From contig JAFLSE010000023.1 in assembly GCA_022511075.1 (NCBI GenBank), positions 1-40,572 on the forward strand: a DNA stretch of 40,572 nucleotides. Reading direction: 5' to 3'. Numbering within the stretch: position 1 is the first letter of the stretch; each line of letters starts with the position of its first letter. A program made the position numbers and the translations under genes. Below the pieces are notes generated by a model. That model searched no databases. It saw nothing but the letters and a program-made list of their open reading frames with translations, and had not been told where the DNA came from. The stretch is from Prevotella sp. Its GTDB lineage: Bacteria; Bacteroidota; Bacteroidia; Bacteroidales; Bacteroidaceae. Below are positions 8,153 through 16,197 of the stretch, piece by piece.

Positions 8153-9154
8153 CTATTTTTCTGAGAACAACACCTGCACCATTGTCTGTCCAACAGCCTG
8201 CAACGTGTTCTTGTCGATGTTCTCCATTGTGTCGTTCACAGTGTGCCACGTAGGACCGAAACCGCTCTGTTCACAGTCGGGATAGAATGCGATGATGTCG
8301 ATTGTGGGTATTCCCCTTTTCTCATTCACCGGCACGTGGTCGTCGGTAACCATGCTGCCTAAGGCTTTAGGGAAGAAACTGCCGTAGCCCACAACCTGCG
8401 CTGCCGTCCAAACCTTGTCAACAACACTTTGTGCAAATTGCTTGGACACACCCTCCTGATAGAATTGTGCCCCTTTGCCGCCCACCATATCGAGCAACAC
8501 ACCGAAGCGCGCCTTATAGCCTTCCTTATGAGGATTGGCAGCCCAATGCTGAGCACCTAATGCCCAATAGTCGCCGTCGTCAACAGACTGTGCCCACTGC
8601 GGCGTGCCCCAATCTTCGGCATCGAAGCAAATGAAATCTACGCCTACGGACAGGCTGTCCTGCATACCAAGCAAACGAGCGAGTTCTAACATCACAGCCA
8701 CACCACTTGCGCCGTCGTTGGCTGCAAGCACTGGCTTATGCCAGTTTTCCTCGTCAATATCGTTGTCTGCCCACGGACGGCTGTCCCAATGTGCGCATAC
8801 CAACACTCTTTCCGTATTCTCCGGATTGTAACTTGCTATTATGTTAGTGCTTTTCAGCATAGTGCCGTCGTAACCTTTCAGGTTGGCTTTCTGCGTTTGC
8901 ACCTCCATGCCGAAGCCTTTGAACTTTCCGACAATCCATGCCTCGCACAAGTCGTGCGCCTCGCTGTTCATTGTACGAGGCCCGAAGGCACATTGTGCCT
9001 CGCAATATGCGTATGCACTATCGGCAACAAACTCTGGTCCTATGGGCTGTGCCATGGAAGCCTCCGCCGTAGTCTTCTTGCTGTTGCCGCAAGACATAGT
9101 GACGGTCAGCATAGCGAGTAAGGCAAATTTTAAAATAATACTATATGCTTTCAT
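8153..9154 (-). CDS. M28-family peptidase / glutaminyl-peptide cyclotransferase-like lipoprotein
   Basis: A 333-residue zinc hydrolase of the M28 fold. The N-terminus is a lipoprotein signal with Cys at residue 22 (TMSC), so it is probably tethered in the envelope. The metal and active-site positions are recognisable: H123 in AHWDSRP, D148 in ANDGASG, E181 in DAEDWG, D224, and H305 in GPTWHT. The AHWDSRP and DAEDWG forms are closer to glutaminyl cyclases, which turn N-terminal Gln into pyroglutamate, than to classic aminopeptidases, but the two cannot be separated by eye. It is the third gene of an operon with an AsnC-type regulator and a C26-M19 fusion peptidase, 30 bp downstream of the latter, which suggests peptide processing. 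Confidence 0.85.
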   Translation of the reverse strand: MKAYSIILKFALLAMLTVTMSCGNSKKTTAEASMAQPIGPEFVADSAYAYCEAQCAFGPRTMNSEAHDLCEAWIVGKFKGFGMEVQTQKANLKGYDGTMLKSTNIIASYNPENTERVLVCAHWDSRPWADNDIDEENWHKPVLAANDGASGVAVMLELARLLGMQDSLSVGVDFICFDAEDWGTPQWAQSVDDGDYWALGAQHWAANPHKEGYKARFGVLLDMVGGKGAQFYQEGVSKQFAQSVVDKVWTAAQVVGYGSFFPKALGSMVTDDHVPVNEKRGIPTIDIIAFYPDCEQSGFGPTWHTVNDTMENIDKNTLQAVGQTMVQVLFSEK

Positions 9155-9184
9155 TTTTATAAAAGTCGTGACAAATAAAATAGT

Positions 9185-10942
9185 TTATTGATTACCACCG
9201 TTTCTTACGGACTGCACCTGTCCCATAACTCGCAAAAAGTTGCCTCCCCAAATCTTGCGAATATCCTGTTCGCTATATCTGCGCATGAGCAATTGGCGAG
9301 TGAAGTTTATCATCTCCGAAGAGTCGGCAAGTCCGCATATACCTCCGTCGCCGTCGAAATCGGTGCCTATACCAACGTGGTCTATACCCATAACGGATAT
9401 TGCGTGTTCAAGATGTTCAATGGCATGGAGCACGTTTGCCTTGCCGTCGTTGCATAGGAAGCCATTGTAAAGTGTAACCTGCATCACTCCTCCTTGTTTT
9501 GCAAGGGCTCTCATCTGCTCGTCATCGAGGTTGCGAGGATGGTTGCATAACGCACGGCAACTGCTGTGGCTGCACACTATCGGCATTTGGCTTATCTCCA
9601 ATGCATCGTAGAAACTTTTTTCTGCGGCGTGGCTCATATCAACAATGATACCGAGACGGTTCATCTCCTCTATTACTTGTGCTCCGAAACGACTCACCCC
9701 ATTGTGCGTATTGCATCCTCGTGCGCTGTCGCACAGGTCGTTGTCGCCATTGTGGCAGAGCGTTATGTATACAACTCCACGTTGTGCAAAGTGCTTTACG
9801 TTCTGCAACTTTCCGTTGAGTGCCAATCCGTTTTCGATAGCGAGCATTATTGACTTTCTCCCCATACGCTTATCGCTATACAGGTCAGCAGGCGTGCGTG
9901 CAATACTTAGATATTGGCTGTTGGCCGTCACTATCGTCTCTATCTTGTCGAATATCAGATTGGCATAATCCATTGGGCTGTCCACATTGAAATCGACACA
10001 TTGCGAGAACATCTCGCCAATCTTGGGCTGTGGCAGATATGCAGCCATTATCGTTGCATCTTGCCTGCCTTCGGCCATCTTGTGAAGGTCTACGAGTATT
10101 CGTGGGTCGCGCTGTGCAAAGTCAACGTTCTGCGGAAAGAACATCGGTGTGTCGCAGTGTGTGTCGAGTGTCAGAATGCGGTCGTGCAACTCATTTGCCT
10201 GTCTGAACTGGCGTGCCTCCTTTACGAGCCATTCAAACAAAGACAGTCCTTCGTCAAAACACTCTGGATGCCACTGTACACCGATTATAGACTTAAACTC
10301 GGTGCTTTCCATTGCCTCAATCACTCCGTCGGGCGACTTTGCCACGATGCGGAAACGTTCGCCTGTCTTGTCCACAGCCTGATGGTGGAATGAGTTTACT
10401 GCAATGCTGTTGCAACCATATATATTATATAAGGTGGAACTTTTTTCTATGTTTACCGTATGAGTAGGCTCGTGCCTTGCGGCATTCTGCGAATGCTTTA
10501 TACCTGTCTGAATGTCTTGTGCTACGTGTCCGCCAAGTGCCAATGCCAACGTCTGCATACCACGGCAGATACCGAGCATTGGAATCTGCCTGTTGTAAGC
10601 AAGCCGTGTTATAAGCAATTCGGGCAGGTCGCGCTCGCTGTTTATGCCACCTAATCTTGGCGACGGTTCTTCACCAATATAAAGTGGATTATAGTCTGCT
10701 CCACCGCTCAACAATAGTCCGTCGAGTTTATCCAACGTGTTTATTATTGCGTCGGTGTCAGCCAGTGGCGGTACTATCATAGGCACACCACCTGCCTTTA
10801 CCACCTGCTTGTAATATGCCTCTGCCAAGTTGCATGCGCCGTCAACATAGTTGCCAGTTATTCCAATTACAGGTTTTCTCTCCGCTTCGGGAAAGTGTGA
10901 ATATGCCTCGGTAAGGCGCTTGTTCCAGTCGAAACGACTCAT
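9185..10942 (-). CDS. Fusion of C26 gamma-glutamyl hydrolase-like amidotransferase and M19 renal-type dipeptidase
   Basis: A 585-residue two-enzyme protein without a signal peptide. Residues 22-245 form a class I glutamine amidotransferase/peptidase C26 domain (PuuD-like). It has nucleophile C126 in GICRGMQ, plus H225 and E227 in QWHPEC. Residues 250-580 form an M19 (membrane dipeptidase) domain: the metal pair H262/D264 in DTHCDTP, then DMSHAAEK, the CSHSS segment and GTDFDGDGG. C26 enzymes cleave gamma-glutamyl amides. M19 enzymes cleave dipeptides, including Cys-Gly in animals. A plausible job is stepwise breakdown of gamma-glutamyl peptides in the cytoplasm, though this is inferred. It lies 23 bp after an Lrp/AsnC regulator. 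Confidence 0.87.
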   Translation of the reverse strand: MSRFDWNKRLTEAYSHFPEAERKPVIGITGNYVDGACNLAEAYYKQVVKAGGVPMIVPPLADTDAIINTLDKLDGLLLSGGADYNPLYIGEEPSPRLGGINSERDLPELLITRLAYNRQIPMLGICRGMQTLALALGGHVAQDIQTGIKHSQNAARHEPTHTVNIEKSSTLYNIYGCNSIAVNSFHHQAVDKTGERFRIVAKSPDGVIEAMESTEFKSIIGVQWHPECFDEGLSLFEWLVKEARQFRQANELHDRILTLDTHCDTPMFFPQNVDFAQRDPRILVDLHKMAEGRQDATIMAAYLPQPKIGEMFSQCVDFNVDSPMDYANLIFDKIETIVTANSQYLSIARTPADLYSDKRMGRKSIMLAIENGLALNGKLQNVKHFAQRGVVYITLCHNGDNDLCDSARGCNTHNGVSRFGAQVIEEMNRLGIIVDMSHAAEKSFYDALEISQMPIVCSHSSCRALCNHPRNLDDEQMRALAKQGGVMQVTLYNGFLCNDGKANVLHAIEHLEHAISVMGIDHVGIGTDFDGDGGICGLADSSEMINFTRQLLMRRYSEQDIRKIWGGNFLRVMGQVQSVRNGGNQ

Positions 10943-10965
10943 CTCGAAACTTTACTTTATCGTGT

Positions 10966-11430
10966 TCAGCCTTCAGTGTGTACGGGAATCTCTCTCTTTA
11001 TGCTTTGTTCGAGAGATATGAGTGTCTCGGTTGATGCGACGCCCGGAATGTGTTGCAACTGCTGGTTGAGCAAGTCCATAAGTTGCTCATTGTCGCGTGC
11101 ATAAAGTTTCACGAGCATTGTATATGGACCTGTCGTAAAGTGGCACTCTACAATTTCGGGAATCAGTTGCAAGCGTTCTACAACCTCTTTATACATACTG
11201 CCTTTCTCAAGCGATATACCAACATAGGTACAGGTGGTATAGCCAAGACTTTTGGGATTTACGTCAAAACCGCTACCCATTATCACGTTGGCATCTATGA
11301 GGTGCTGCACGCGCTGATGTATTGCCGCACGCGACACTCCACATTCTGCTGCTACGTCCTTAAACGGTATACGGGCATTTTTTGAAAGAATGCTCAAAAT
11401 CTTTTTGTCCAACTTATCAATCTTTTCCAT
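10966..11430 (-). CDS. Lrp/AsnC family transcriptional regulator
   Basis: A 154-residue regulator with an N-terminal winged helix-turn-helix (about 4-62; DKKILSILSKNARIPFKD, then CGVSRAAIHQRV as the recognition helix) and a C-terminal RAM ligand-binding domain (about 68-145). The length is standard for the family, which senses amino acids and often regulates itself. It is the first gene of the operon with the C26-M19 fusion and the M28 enzyme. It may therefore respond to an amino acid released by those peptidases. That link is inferred from position. Confidence 0.93.
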   Translation of the reverse strand: MEKIDKLDKKILSILSKNARIPFKDVAAECGVSRAAIHQRVQHLIDANVIMGSGFDVNPKSLGYTTCTYVGISLEKGSMYKEVVERLQLIPEIVECHFTTGPYTMLVKLYARDNEQLMDLLNQQLQHIPGVASTETLISLEQSIKREIPVHTEG

Positions 11431-11461
11431 TACTATAGCATTATGTTTTACAAACTGTCAG

Positions 11462-11493
11462 CAAAAGTAGTGTTTTAAATTGAATTATGCAAC
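11462..11493 (-). promoter_or_regulatory. Promoter of the lrp-peptidase operon
   Basis: On the minus strand, TACTTTTG at 11462-11469 matches TANNTTTG. A GTTG at 11490-11493, 20 bp away, is a near match to the -33 TTTG. The predicted start is about 25 bp ahead of the regulator ATG at 11430. Confidence 0.55.
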
Positions 11494-11499
11494 TTTTTA

Positions 11500-11554
11500 A
11501 ATGAAAAAATAAATGCGGCACTGAATAAATCTTTCAAGTTGTTTATTCAATGCC
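11500..11554 (-). terminator. Intrinsic terminator of the FKBP operon
   Basis: GGCACTGAATAAA (11517-11529) pairs with TTTATTCAATGCC (11542-11554), with one wobble. On the minus strand the stem is followed by a T-rich run (11500-11511). It sits about 48 bp beyond the last FKBP stop. Confidence 0.7.
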
Positions 11555-11601
11555 ACATCAAGTGTGCATGCGTTCCACGCCATAAAAACGTGAAAGCACT
11601 A

Positions 11602-12471
11602 TTATTTATCGGCTTCCACGATATCTACTAATTCTACGTCGAACACGAGTGTAGAGTAAGGTTTGATGTCGCGTCCTGTTCCACGCTCACCGTAAGCGAG
11701 ATCGTAAGGAATATAAAGCTGCCACTTGCTGCCTACAGGCATAAGCAACAGTGCCTCGGTCCAACCTTTGATAACATCGGTTACACCAAACTCTGCAGGC
11801 TTGTCGCCGTGACGCTTGCTTGCATCAAACACAGTGCCGTCTATCAGTCTGCCTTCATAATGCACTTTTACCTTGTCACCCTTCTGCGGTGTCTTGCCTT
11901 CACCTGCCTGCAACACTTTATACTGCAATCCGCTTGGCAATACAACTACACCTTCTTTCTTTGCATTCTCTGCCAAGAAAGCTTCGCCTGGTGCTTTTTG
12001 ATTTTGTTCCTGCTTCTGCTTGAACATATCCTGTGCCGCCTTAACTGTAAACACAGCCGTGTCACCTATGAGGGCATCGCCGAAACCACGGAAGAAAATG
12101 TCGTCGCTGATTGAGTCAGGTGTGTTCGTGAAATCATCTTTCATTCTCTTCAGCATCTGCATCTTCACTTGGGTAGCAATCTGCAATCCCATGGCATAAG
12201 CTTTCAGTTTCGGGTCGTCGTTAGACGCTATAAGTTCATTGAAACCACGTACAAAGTCTGCCATATACATGGTGTCCACTCCTTGGTTAGCTATGAACGG
12301 AATAAGTCCATCTGTGAGACTCACACCCGCTGTATAACTTAAGGTGTCGGCAGACGATGTCAATACTACAGGTTGTTTGGCTGTTTCCGTTTTCTGCTTT
12401 TTCTTTGCAGAAATCGTGGCAGACATTGCGCCTGCCACGATTATTGTAGATAACAATATTATTCTTTTCAT
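11602..12471 (-). CDS. FKBP-type peptidyl-prolyl isomerase, secreted
   Basis: A 289-residue proline isomerase for the periplasm. The N-terminus is a signal peptide ending around residue 22 (ATISA), without a lipobox Cys. Residues 40-160 form the helical FKBP N-terminal dimerisation region as in FkpA/Mip. Residues 180-287 form the FKBP catalytic domain, with VHYEGRLIDGTVFDAS, VIKGWTEALLLMP, LAYGERGTG and the closing FDVELVDI. It overlaps the upstream FKBP gene by 4 bp (ATGA), pointing to translational coupling. It is the third of three tandem paralogues, which probably arose by duplication. Confidence 0.93.
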   Translation of the reverse strand: MKRIILLSTIIVAGAMSATISAKKKQKTETAKQPVVLTSSADTLSYTAGVSLTDGLIPFIANQGVDTMYMADFVRGFNELIASNDDPKLKAYAMGLQIATQVKMQMLKRMKDDFTNTPDSISDDIFFRGFGDALIGDTAVFTVKAAQDMFKQKQEQNQKAPGEAFLAENAKKEGVVVLPSGLQYKVLQAGEGKTPQKGDKVKVHYEGRLIDGTVFDASKRHGDKPAEFGVTDVIKGWTEALLLMPVGSKWQLYIPYDLAYGERGTGRDIKPYSTLVFDVELVDIVEADK

Positions 12472-13340
12472 TTGTTAACTTCTTTAAGTTCAATCTTAAA
12501 GATAAGTGTAGAGAAAGGCTTTATCTTGCTTGTCTCCTGTGCACCATAAGCCTTATCTTGAGGAATGTATACCTCCCAAACACTTCCGGCAGGCATGTGT
12601 ACGAGAGCCTCGGTCCAACCCTTGATAACTTGGTTTGCACGGAACTTTGTAGGCTCCTTGCGCTCATATGAGCTGTCAAACACGGTTCCGTCTATCAGTT
12701 TGCCCTCATAGTGCACTGTTACAAGTGATGTATCTTTTGGCAATTCGCCGTTGCCTTCCTTTATCACCTTGTACTGTACGTTTGAGCCTTCTATGGTCTT
12801 TACGCCCTCTTTCTTTGCATTGGCAGCCAAGAAGTCTTCGCCGGCTTTCTTGTTTTCACCATATTTCTCCTCAAGAACCTTAGCTCTTATAGCCTCCATC
12901 TTCATCTGTGCATACATCTGTGCCTCTTCCTTCTGCATGAGAGCCTTCTTGCCTGTGATGCCGCTGATGAAACCTGCCATAAGGTTTTTCTTTGAGATTG
13001 ATTGTGTTGAGTCTTCGCCGTAGATTTGACGGTTGATACCCTCGTACATTTGGTTACCTACCTGCTGACCAATCATGATACCAGCATAGTAGGCTGCTTT
13101 CTTTTTGTCGTCGCCTGCGCTTGCACCTTCGTTGAGTCCCTTGATGAATTCCTTCATATAAGTGGTGTCAACACCCTGGCGAACAAGATATTCCACCAGT
13201 CCTTCACTCTGTGCCATACCAATTGCGTATGTCAGTGAGTCTACATCACTCTTCAGGTTTGCCTTCGGAGTGCTTGAACCGCATGATACCAATGTAGCAG
13301 CGGCAATGGCTGTAACAGCCAGGAATGATAATTTTTTCAT
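12468..13340 (-). CDS. FKBP-type peptidyl-prolyl isomerase, lipoprotein
   Basis: A 290-residue lipoprotein, with a signal peptide ending in LVSC and the lipidated Cys near residue 20. The N-terminal helical dimerisation region (about 30-165) is followed by an FKBP domain (about 185-288) carrying VHYEGKLIDGTVFDSS, VIKGWTEAL, the AYGAQ loop and a closing IELKEV. The AYGAQETSKI loop is one residue different in layout from the AYG-xx-G-xx-I of its paralogues, and the usual central Gly is replaced. Activity may therefore differ. It sits 43 bp downstream of the cytoplasmic FKBP and overlaps the next FKBP by 4 bp. Confidence 0.92.
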   Translation of the reverse strand: MKKLSFLAVTAIAAATLVSCGSSTPKANLKSDVDSLTYAIGMAQSEGLVEYLVRQGVDTTYMKEFIKGLNEGASAGDDKKKAAYYAGIMIGQQVGNQMYEGINRQIYGEDSTQSISKKNLMAGFISGITGKKALMQKEEAQMYAQMKMEAIRAKVLEEKYGENKKAGEDFLAANAKKEGVKTIEGSNVQYKVIKEGNGELPKDTSLVTVHYEGKLIDGTVFDSSYERKEPTKFRANQVIKGWTEALVHMPAGSVWEVYIPQDKAYGAQETSKIKPFSTLIFKIELKEVNK

Positions 13341-13383
13341 TTTTCTATTAATTTTGATTTTTGTATATCCTGTACCTAATTTA

Positions 13384-13968
13384 TTAGCTTACCTTTATCA
13401 GTTCAACGTCGAAAATGAGCGTTGCGTATGGCGGAATGCTCTGACCTGCGCCACTTGCTCCATAGCCAAGCATATAAGGTATGAAGAAACGGAACTTTGC
13501 ACCTTCTTTCATAAGTTGCAGACCTTCAGTCCATCCTGCAATAACTTGCTGCAATCCGAATGTTGCCGGTTCGCCACGCTTGTAGGAACTGTCGAATACA
13601 GTTCCGTCTATAAGGCTACCCTCATAGTGGCAGGTTACGCTGTCGGTAGCTTTTGGCTGCTTGCCATTACCTTCCTGTAACACTTGATACTGTAGTCCGC
13701 TTGCCGTGGTTATCACGCCTTCCTTCTTTGCATTCTCTGCCAGAAATTTTTCGCCAGCCTCACGAGCACCCTTGCTCATCTCCTCTTCCTTCTTTTGGAA
13801 ATACTGCTGAACTATCTGCTGTCCTTCGAGATGGCTCACAGCCAATTCCTTGCCTGCAAGCACATCTTTTATTGCTTGTGCAAAGTCATCTATTACAAGT
13901 TCCCTTGCTCCCATGTTTGCCAACTGCTGACCGATACCCAGTCCCATGGCATAACTCAATTTATCCAT
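13384..13968 (-). CDS. FKBP-type peptidyl-prolyl isomerase, cytoplasmic
   Basis: A 194-residue protein with no signal peptide, starting directly at the MDKLSYAMGLGIGQQL helix. It has a short N-terminal dimerisation region (1-80) and an FKBP domain (about 88-193) with CHYEGSLIDGTVFDSS, VIAGWTEGLQLM, YGASGAGQSIPP and a closing FDVELIKV. It is first in a three-gene operon whose products would be cytoplasmic, lipid-anchored and soluble periplasmic versions of the same enzyme. A -7 element lies about 55 bp upstream. Confidence 0.93.
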   Translation of the reverse strand: MDKLSYAMGLGIGQQLANMGARELVIDDFAQAIKDVLAGKELAVSHLEGQQIVQQYFQKKEEEMSKGAREAGEKFLAENAKKEGVITTASGLQYQVLQEGNGKQPKATDSVTCHYEGSLIDGTVFDSSYKRGEPATFGLQQVIAGWTEGLQLMKEGAKFRFFIPYMLGYGASGAGQSIPPYATLIFDVELIKVS

Positions 13969-14023
13969 CTGTAAAATCTTAAATTATGATTCTGTATTAA
14001 CATGTTTACGTCATAAAAACGTG

Positions 14024-14031
14024 CAAAGTTA
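14024..14031 (-). promoter_or_regulatory. -7 element of the FKBP operon
   Basis: On the minus strand TAACTTTG matches TANNTTTG. No good -33 TTTG is visible at 19-20 bp spacing. Confidence 0.5.
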
Positions 14032-14074
14032 CTATTTTTTCTTGATTATATGATACCATTTCAAAAAAAAATAG

Positions 14075-14082
14075 TATTTTTG
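14075..14082 (+). promoter_or_regulatory. -7 element of the sirtuin operon
   Basis: TATTTTTG matches TANNTTTG and lies 39 bp ahead of the sirtuin ATG. The -33 box is unclear. It is divergent from the FKBP promoter, about 45 bp away. Confidence 0.45.
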
Positions 14083-14121
14083 TGCAAATTTTTGACGCTT
14101 TAAGATATTTACACACATTTT

Positions 14122-14817
14122 ATGAAGAAACTCGTAATACTCACAGGAGCAGGTATGTCGGTGGAAAGCGGACTGAAAACTTTCCGCGATGCTGACGGAC
14201 TTTGGGAGAATTATCCCGTTCAGAAGGTGGCAACTCACGAGGGTTGGAACAACGATCCTACCCTTGTAACAAACTTCTACAATATGCTTCGAGGAAAGTG
14301 CATTGGCACAAAACCTTGCGAGGGGCATAAACTCATTGCCGAACTGGAAAAGGAGTATGAGGTAAGAGTGATAACGCAAAACGTTGACAACCTGCACGAA
14401 GCAGCAGGCTCCTCAAAAGTGCTCCACCTGCACGGTGAACTGATGAAGGTGTGCTCGAGCAAGGACAAGGAAGACCCACGCTGCTGGCAGACATTAACAG
14501 AAGACAACTACGAGGTTAAGCCCGGCACACTTGCCCCCGACGGTTCATTGCTTCGCCCATATATAGTGTTCTTTGGCGAGGCTGTACCATATATGGAGCA
14601 GGCTATTGAATGGACAGCCGAAGCAGATATCTTCGTTATAATAGGCACATCGCTTGCCGTATATCCTGCCGCAAGCCTCGTCTATCATGTAAAGGCCAAT
14701 GCACCTATTTACGTCATAGACCCGTCATCTTCCGTAGGCATGTCCATTCCTGGTGTTACTCATATAACAAAGGGGGCTTCCGAAGGAATGAAAGAACTTA
14801 TAAAGTTGTTAAAGTGA
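14122..14817 (+). CDS. Sir2-family NAD-dependent protein deacylase
   Basis: A 231-residue sirtuin that removes acyl groups from protein lysines using NAD+. It carries GAGMSVESGLKTFRD (9-23), QNVDNLH (86-92), catalytic H104 in HLHGE and the late GTSLAVYPA. Two features stand out. Only two cysteines (C111, C121) lie in the zinc-module region, where many sirtuins have four. In the Y-x-x-R motif that class III sirtuins use to bind succinyl or malonyl groups, Y53 is followed by Leu at +3 (FYNMLRG), with Arg shifted to +4. Acyl preference may therefore differ from CobB/SIRT5. miaB follows 23 bp later. Confidence 0.92.
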   Translation: MKKLVILTGAGMSVESGLKTFRDADGLWENYPVQKVATHEGWNNDPTLVTNFYNMLRGKCIGTKPCEGHKLIAELEKEYEVRVITQNVDNLHEAAGSSKVLHLHGELMKVCSSKDKEDPRCWQTLTEDNYEVKPGTLAPDGSLLRPYIVFFGEAVPYMEQAIEWTAEADIFVIIGTSLAVYPAASLVYHVKANAPIYVIDPSSSVGMSIPGVTHITKGASEGMKELIKLLK

Positions 14818-14840
14818 TTTTCGTACCACAAAACTATTAA

Positions 14841-16148
14841 ATGAAAAAACTATTCATAGAGACATACGGCTGCCAGATGAACGTGGCAGACAGCGAGGTG
14901 GTTGCCTCGGTAATGGGAATGGCAGGCTACGAAGTGTGCGACGACATTGCCGATGCAGATGCGGTGTTCCTGAACACTTGTTCAGTGCGCGACAACGCAG
15001 AGCAAAAGATACTTAACCGTCTTGACACGCTCAATGCCGACCGCAAGAAAGGGCATAAGATGATAATCGGCGTATTGGGCTGTATGGCAGAGCGCGTGAA
15101 AGACGACCTGCTCAACAATCACCATGCTGACCTCGTAGCAGGCCCTGACTCATACCTAAGTCTGCCCGACCTCGTGGCGCAGGTAGAGACGGGACACAAG
15201 GCAATAAACATAGAACTGTCTACCACCGAAACCTATCGCGACATCGTGCCGCAGCGACTCCACGGTGCAAAGATTGGTGGTTTTGTAAGCATTATGCGTG
15301 GCTGTAACAATTTTTGCCATTACTGCATAGTGCCATATACCCGTGGCAGGGAGCGCAGCCGTGACGTTGCGAGCGTGTTGCAGGAAGTGAAGGACTTGCA
15401 GGCGCGAGGCTTCAAGGAAGTTACACTGCTTGGACAAAACGTAAATAGTTACTGTAGCCAGGATACTAACTTCCCACAACTGCTAAGAATGGTTGCCGAG
15501 GCTGTGCCCGATATGCGAGTGCGCTTTACCACGAGTCACCCTAAAGATATGAGCGATGAAACGCTCCAAGTGATTGCCGATACGCCAAACGTATGCCGAC
15601 ACATTCATCTGCCTGTGCAGAGCGGCAGCGACCGCATTCTGCAACTTATGAACCGCAAGTATACCCGCGAGTGGTATCTCGGGCGTGTAGAGGCGATACG
15701 CCGCATAATTCCCGACTGCGGATTAAGCACTGATATTTTTGTGGGCTACCACGATGAAACGGAGGAAGATCATCAGATGTCGCTCCAGCTTATGCGCGAA
15801 GTGGGTTACGACTCAGCCTTTATGTTCAAGTACTCCGAACGTCCCGGCACATACGCATCGAAGCATCTGCCCGACAACGTGCCTGAAGATGTGAAAATAC
15901 GCCGTCTCAACGAACTTATAGCCTTGCAGACAGAGATGTCAGCACAGGCAAACAAGCGTGATGAGGGTAAAGAGTTCGATGTGCTTGTCGAGGGTTTCAG
16001 CAAGCGCAGTCGTGAGCAACTCTGCGGTAGAACAGAACAAAACAAGATGGTAGTGTTCGACAAGGGCAACCACCATATAGGTGAAATTGTAAGAGTAAAG
16101 ATAATAGGCTCATCGAGCGCAACACTGCTCGGCGACAGCCTATTATGA
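14841..16148 (+). CDS. miaB: tRNA-2-methylthio-N6-dimethylallyladenosine synthase
   Basis: A radical-SAM methylthiotransferase that converts i6A37 to ms2i6A37 in tRNAs reading UNN codons. At 435 residues it has the normal length. The N-terminal UPF0004 domain supplies cluster ligands C11, C47 and C81. The radical-SAM cluster is C155-x3-C159-x2-C162 within GCNNFCHYC, followed by VPYTRGRERSR, a MiaB hallmark. The C-terminal TRAM domain spans about 370-434. The gene lies in the sir2-miaB-ABC-proA run, with 23 bp before it and 49 bp after. Confidence 0.96.
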   Translation: MKKLFIETYGCQMNVADSEVVASVMGMAGYEVCDDIADADAVFLNTCSVRDNAEQKILNRLDTLNADRKKGHKMIIGVLGCMAERVKDDLLNNHHADLVAGPDSYLSLPDLVAQVETGHKAINIELSTTETYRDIVPQRLHGAKIGGFVSIMRGCNNFCHYCIVPYTRGRERSRDVASVLQEVKDLQARGFKEVTLLGQNVNSYCSQDTNFPQLLRMVAEAVPDMRVRFTTSHPKDMSDETLQVIADTPNVCRHIHLPVQSGSDRILQLMNRKYTREWYLGRVEAIRRIIPDCGLSTDIFVGYHDETEEDHQMSLQLMREVGYDSAFMFKYSERPGTYASKHLPDNVPEDVKIRRLNELIALQTEMSAQANKRDEGKEFDVLVEGFSKRSREQLCGRTEQNKMVVFDKGNHHIGEIVRVKIIGSSSATLLGDSLL

Positions 16149-16175
16149 ATTGTGAAACAACGTTCGGCGACAGCC
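16130..16175 (+). repeat. 11-bp direct repeat around the miaB stop
   Basis: CGGCGACAGCC occurs at 16130-16140, inside the last codons of miaB, and again at 16165-16175 in the gap before the ABC gene. Both are followed by a similar ATGAATT tract. This looks like a short local duplication of the miaB 3' end, with no obvious function. Confidence 0.6.
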
Positions 16176-16197
16176 AATTCTTAATCATGAATTAACA

